64,000 nt of DNA from positions 1-64,000 of the forward strand of contig WLOP01000002.1 of NCBI GenBank assembly GCA_009699205.1, in the 5' to 3' direction. Within the stretch, counting starts at the first letter, position 1. The number at the start of each line of letters is the position of its first letter. Shown here one piece after another: positions 57,501 through 64,000 of the stretch. A model generated the notes under the pieces. It was not told the origin of the DNA. It searched no databases and saw only the letters and a list, made by a program, of their open reading frames with translations. A program made the translations under genes and the position numbers. Origin of the DNA: Actinomycetota bacterium (lineage in GTDB: Bacteria; Actinomycetota; Actinomycetes; Nanopelagicales; Nanopelagicaceae).

Positions 57501-58088
57501 GCACTTGAGGAGTACTCATCGCTCGAAGAGCGTTTGCGCTATCTAGCCGAGCAACTAGAAGATCTCAAGCGCACAAAGAAAGATCTTCTCGACATTATTA
57601 AAGAAGTTGATGATCGTGTGCAGCAAATATTTATGGAAGCTTATGAGGAGACAGCACGTCACTTTGAAGAAATTTTTGCTCGTTTGTTCCCAGGTGGTGA
57701 CGGACGTTTAATTCTGACTGAGCCCGATGATTTAATGAACACTGGCGTTGATGTAGAAGCACGTCCTCCTGGAAAACGCGTCAAGCGCCTATCACTGCTT
57801 TCAGGTGGAGAAAAATCACTCACAGCCGTTGCTCTCTTGGTGGCTATCTTTAAAGCACGACCAAGTCCGTTTTACGTCCTCGATGAAGTTGAAGCGGCTC
57901 TTGATGATGTCAACTTAGGACGTTTACTTGGCGTCCTCGAAGAACTTCGCGAAAATTCACAGCTAATCATCATTACCCACCAAAAGCGCACGATGGAAAT
58001 CGCAGATGCTCTTTACGGTGTAACAATGCGCGGAGATGGTGTGACAGAAGTTATTTCGCAACGCCTTCGCGATGCTGATACTGCTTAG
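54549..58088 (+). CDS. smc: Chromosome segregation protein SMC
   Basis: 1179 residues. The N-terminal Walker A is GPNGSGKS (31-38), followed by a long coiled coil, a hinge at about 505-650, a return coiled coil, the ABC signature LLSGGEKS (near 1084) and Walker B VLDEVEAALDD with Asp1112. It organises and resolves chromosomes with ScpA and ScpB. In many actinobacteria mutM lies between rnc and smc; here rnc is followed directly by smc (21-nt gap). Confidence 0.97.
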   Translation: MYLKSITLKGFKSFASSTTLRLERGITCVVGPNGSGKSNVVDALSWVMGEQGAKTLRGGKMEDVIFAGTSGRAPLGRAEVSVTIDNTDGALPIDYTEVTISRILFRNGTSEYQINGDASRLLDIQELLSDSGIGREMHVIVGQGQLDAILMANPQERRGFIEEAAGVLKHRKRKEKAIRKLDSMQANLARIQDLTVELRRQLRPLGKQAEVAKKAATIQADLRDAKLRLLADDLISLTKTLNAEVADETVLRERRTLVESDLDRARSREAELDAQSAIDNPRLVASQDTYYQLNALREKFRGTASLAQERSRFLAEEAEEARTAGRDPESLDREALALREEERALREAVIQSRHELQSATVALAQAESDLKAEEDRVAAALRALADQREGTARQEGHIKSLAARLEAISEEISRLSKAREDAQNRADTAQSEYSTFERDIASADSGELGLDSQFENAKRNLDASKAALASLVDAERAADRQRNGLESKVEAMRLTSQSRDGAAALLRDPRGVHILGSIASLLDIDAGWESAVAAALGSLADAVVVQDLSTAVTALTTLRNENLGQADFLVVQSSSQRDAGSIPQGLTAITTHVRSTTIDSMLRDLLVTTVVAEDARAAEVIIRAHSHLTVVTRDGDIFTQNRARGGSKSSSSLIEIKALVQDLDAQVTAVTHDCERLKFEISTAEGDVASRQGEHDRALSALNESDAHIAALTEQLAVSGQHAKSARAEVERLTAAIGEATSAKTRDESELSIAQEQLHHHGSVEEPSHSRAEEIRTQVSGARTTEVEARLALRTSEERLDSLAARAQALEDAARAEREASERAVSRRGARAQGAVISQAIAESAYEALIHIERSIAKAATERGRLEEARASREGETLTIRARARELAVELEQLTSSVHQDEIARAEQRMRIEQLESKAIEELGVDIQTLTAEYGPDSDVPTFIETEDGQIVATELIPYRRDQQEKRLHNAERSLNLLGKINPLALEEYSSLEERLRYLAEQLEDLKRTKKDLLDIIKEVDDRVQQIFMEAYEETARHFEEIFARLFPGGDGRLILTEPDDLMNTGVDVEARPPGKRVKRLSLLSGGEKSLTAVALLVAIFKARPSPFYVLDEVEAALDDVNLGRLLGVLEELRENSQLIIITHQKRTMEIADALYGVTMRGDGVTEVISQRLRDADTA

Positions 58089-58105
58089 TTTCTAGAAGAG
58101 TAGCC

Positions 58106-58942
58106 ATGGGTCTATTTGGCAAGATCATCGCCAAAATTACTGGTGCAGTCCACACATCGAGCGCGGGCTGGGATGAATTAGAAATCTCTCTATTGGAATC
58201 TGATTTAGGTCCGGCACTATCTGCTGAAATAATTTCTGCAGCGCGTTCTGCTCGGGCAGAAAACGCTTCTGAGGCAATAATTTCCGTACTAAGAGCGGCC
58301 CTTTCTAGAAAGAACCGCGAAATTTTGCAATCACAGAGCGGCCCCACTGTGATTCTTGTGGTGGGAGTAAACGGAACTGGCAAAACAACTTCCGTGGCAA
58401 AGCTCGCTCATTATCTCTCTGAAAAAGAAAGGACAGTAGTGATGGCAGCTGGTGATACTTTCCGGGCAGCTGCCGTAGATCAACTGCGCACATGGGGCGA
58501 GCGTTTAGATATTGAGGTTGTTCATGGCGCTGATAAAGCCGATCCCGCTTCCGTTGCCTTTGATGCGGTCCAACAAGGATTAGCGCGTAAAGCTGATTAC
58601 ATCATCATTGATACAGCAGGTCGATTGCATAACAAGAGCGACCTCATCTCAGAACTGGGCAAGGTCAAGCGAGTTATTGAAAAAGTTTTGCCAGTCCAAG
58701 AAATCTTGCTAGTTATTGATGCAACTACTGGCCAGAATGGTTTAGTTCAAGCGAAAGTCTTTGCCGAAGCGGTAGATGTTTCAGGGATCATTGTCACCAA
58801 GCTCGATGGCAGCGCCCGAGGCGGAATCGCTTTAGCGATTGAGAAAGGCTTGGATATCCCCATCAAATTTGTAGGTAATGGGGAAGCGGTAACGGATTTC
58901 GCCCCCTTTGATCCAGAAATTTACCTACCAACCCTTTTGTAA
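58106..58942 (+). CDS. ftsY: Signal recognition particle receptor FtsY (short form)
   Basis: 278 residues containing only the N and G domains. G1 is GVNGTGKTT (87-95), then DTFRAAAVDQL, DTAGRLH and TKLDGSARGG. The long acidic N-terminal A-region of larger FtsY proteins is absent; the protein begins MGLFGKIIAKITG, which may form the membrane-binding helix. It receives SRP-ribosome complexes at the membrane; Ffh is encoded further down. Confidence 0.95.
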   Translation: MGLFGKIIAKITGAVHTSSAGWDELEISLLESDLGPALSAEIISAARSARAENASEAIISVLRAALSRKNREILQSQSGPTVILVVGVNGTGKTTSVAKLAHYLSEKERTVVMAAGDTFRAAAVDQLRTWGERLDIEVVHGADKADPASVAFDAVQQGLARKADYIIIDTAGRLHNKSDLISELGKVKRVIEKVLPVQEILLVIDATTGQNGLVQAKVFAEAVDVSGIIVTKLDGSARGGIALAIEKGLDIPIKFVGNGEAVTDFAPFDPEIYLPTLL

Positions 58943-58987
58943 CGCGTCTGTAACATAACGGTGCCCAACCTGTAACGCAGGTACCCC
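58939..58987 (+). promoter_or_regulatory. GlnR-type operator array upstream of amt
   Basis: GTAAC at 58939, 58950 and 58972, with GTGCC at 58961 and ACCCC at 58983. All five pentamers are spaced by exactly 6 nt, an 11-bp period. The GlnR consensus in actinobacteria alternates gTnAC and GaAAC half-sites separated by 6 nt. The first pentamer overlaps the ftsY stop. The b-type half-sites are degenerate, so binding is inferred. Confidence 0.65.
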
Positions 58988-59037
58988 ATATTTCGGTCAT
59001 CTCAATGGCGAGCAGATCAAGAGAAATTACGTGACTT

Positions 59038-62781
<3,744 letters not shown>

Positions 62782-62790
62782 GCTCTACCC

Positions 62791-64000
62791 ATGTTTGATT
62801 CCTTAACCCAAAAGTTCAGTGGGGTTTTGGCTTCCCTGCGTTCCAAAGGAAAGATATCAACGTCAGATGTAGAAAAAACTTGCCAGGAAATTCATCAAGC
62901 CCTTCTTGAATCTGACGTCGCTTTAAGCGTTGTTAACGAGTTCATTGAGATCGTCCGTACTCGTTCACTTGCCGCTCTCGGAGAGTTTCAATCTGGAACT
63001 AATCAAGCAAGCGCGATATTTGAAATCATCAATGCCGCCCTTGTTGAGATATTAGGCAACCAAGCGCGACGAGTCCGCTTTGCCAAGAATCCACCAACAG
63101 TCATCATGCTGGCGGGCTTGCAAGGAGCAGGTAAAACAACTCTGGCAGGTAAGTTAGCAAAGTATTTTGCAGATCAAGGTAATACGCCATTGTTGGTTGC
63201 ATCAGATTTACAGCGCCCGAATGCGGTGACGCAACTCCAGGTTGTTGGAGAAAATATTGGGATTCCAGTTTTTGCACCAGAGCCAGGAAATGGGGTTGGC
63301 GATCCTGTCAAAGTTGCGCGCGATGGAGTTTCTTTTGCAAAGGCAAAGCTACATAACATGGTCATCGTTGACACTGCCGGACGTTTGGGCGTGGATGCAC
63401 CGTTAATGAAAGAGGCGAAATCCATCGCCGATGCGATTAACCCTAACGAAATTCTCTTCGTTGTCGATGCGATGATTGGCCAAGATGCTGTTAAAACAGC
63501 GCAAGCATTTCTTGATGGCGTCGGGTTTGATGGAGTGGTACTGACAAAGCTGGATGGCGACGCCCGTGGTGGCGCAGCGCTATCGATTGCACATATGACA
63601 AAGCGCCCGATTATGTTTGTCTCGAACGGAGAGAAGGTCGATGACTTCGATATTTTCTATCCAGAACGTATGGCATCGCGCATCCTCGGAATGGGCGATG
63701 TTGCCACCTTGGCTGAGCAAGCCAAGAAGGCAATTGATGGCGATGTTGCAGCAAAGATGGAATCTAAGTTTGCAAGTGGAGAAGATTTCACATTAGAAGA
63801 TTTCCTTGAACAACTACAGGCGCTTTCGAAAATGGGTTCGATGTCTAAGATGTTGGCAATGTTGCCCGGTGGGGCGCAGATGAAGAAGCAGATTGCCAAC
63901 GTTGATGATGGAGAGATCATTCGTACCCAAGCAATCGTGCAGTCAATGACTCCTTTGGAACGTCGCGATCCCAAGGTGCTCAATGGATCGCGCAGAGCCC
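62791..64000 (+). CDS. ffh: Signal recognition particle protein Ffh (partial, runs off right edge)
   Basis: 403 codons are visible. N domain: MFDSLTQKFSGVLASLRSKG. G1 is GLQGAGKTT (109-117), then DLQRPNAVTQL, DTAGRLG and TKLDGDARGG. The methionine-rich M domain begins near residue 330 (LEDFLEQLQALSKMGSMSKM) and is cut by the window end. It is the GTPase of SRP and partner of FtsY, encoded about 4 kb upstream. Confidence 0.97.
   Translation, partial: MFDSLTQKFSGVLASLRSKGKISTSDVEKTCQEIHQALLESDVALSVVNEFIEIVRTRSLAALGEFQSGTNQASAIFEIINAALVEILGNQARRVRFAKNPPTVIMLAGLQGAGKTTLAGKLAKYFADQGNTPLLVASDLQRPNAVTQLQVVGENIGIPVFAPEPGNGVGDPVKVARDGVSFAKAKLHNMVIVDTAGRLGVDAPLMKEAKSIADAINPNEILFVVDAMIGQDAVKTAQAFLDGVGFDGVVLTKLDGDARGGAALSIAHMTKRPIMFVSNGEKVDDFDIFYPERMASRILGMGDVATLAEQAKKAIDGDVAAKMESKFASGEDFTLEDFLEQLQALSKMGSMSKMLAMLPGGAQMKKQIANVDDGEIIRTQAIVQSMTPLERRDPKVLNGSRRA

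Overview
The window looks like an essentially gap-free piece of a small, streamlined actinobacterial chromosome. The gene orders are actinobacterial: fabD-fabH-acpP-fabF-accD; leuCD with a divergent IclR regulator, followed by hup-plsC-gpsA-ddl-thiL-rpmB; recG-rsmD-coaD-sepIVA-DUF177-rpmF-rnc-smc-ftsY-amt-glnK-glnD-ffh. DUF3145 and SepIVA-type proteins are also actinobacterial. The base composition is moderate (by eye below 50% GC, far below Streptomyces or Mycobacterium), spacing is minimal, many neighbours overlap by 1 to 8 nt, and there are no insertion sequences, phage genes, CRISPR arrays or rRNA genes. A freshwater acI/Nanopelagicales-type organism would fit, but that assignment is an inference from style and gene order, not a database match.

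Layout. 1-98: start of a cold-shock gene (minus). 419-1680: DUF3145 and a membrane-anchored SIMPL protein. 1707-6566 (minus): type II fatty-acid synthesis cluster (accD, fabF, acpP, fabH, fabD), with glgX (6606-8687) upstream on the same strand. 8763-16284: etfBA, cysteine desulfurase, mnmA, ligA, nadD, rsfS and a histidine phosphatase. 16327-22803: tRNA-Ala, leuS, comEA, comEC, holA. 22915-34797: rpsT, lepA, hemW, a DoxX-like protein, hrcA, dnaJ, rsmE, HIT, phoH, ybeY, a CBS/CNNM protein, a FAH-family hydrolase and gltX. 34827-35004: tRNA-Gln and tRNA-Glu. 35053-43308: dinB-like gene, iclR/leuCD, hup, plsC, gpsA, ddl, a stand-alone Lrp ligand-binding domain, thiL, rpmB. 43549-49207: a complete cytochrome bd module, cydABDC. 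49245-64000: recG through the nitrogen cluster amt-glnK-glnD to ffh, which runs off the right edge.

The genes serve core functions: lipid supply (FAS II, plsC, gpsA), translation (leuS, gltX, three tRNAs, S20, L28, L32, LepA, RsmD, RsmE, MnmA, RsfS, YbeY), replication, repair and segregation (ligA, holA, recG, smc), protein targeting (ftsY, ffh), leucine synthesis, nitrogen sensing and low-oxygen respiration. No complete new multi-gene system is visible.

The most interesting signals are regulatory. (i) A TAnnnT hexamer lies exactly 6 nt (sometimes 7) before the start codon of about fifteen genes, as expected for leaderless mRNAs; in two cases the -10 box contains the stop codon of the preceding gene. 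(ii) An 11-bp-phased GTAAC array precedes amt, matching GlnR operator geometry. (iii) A perfect inverted repeat lies between iclR and leuC. (iv) A repeat-rich, hairpin-rich leader precedes cydABDC, which sits between rpmB and recG. (v) comEC and rnc have conserved-looking N-terminal sequence upstream of the first usual start codon, which may mean non-canonical initiation.
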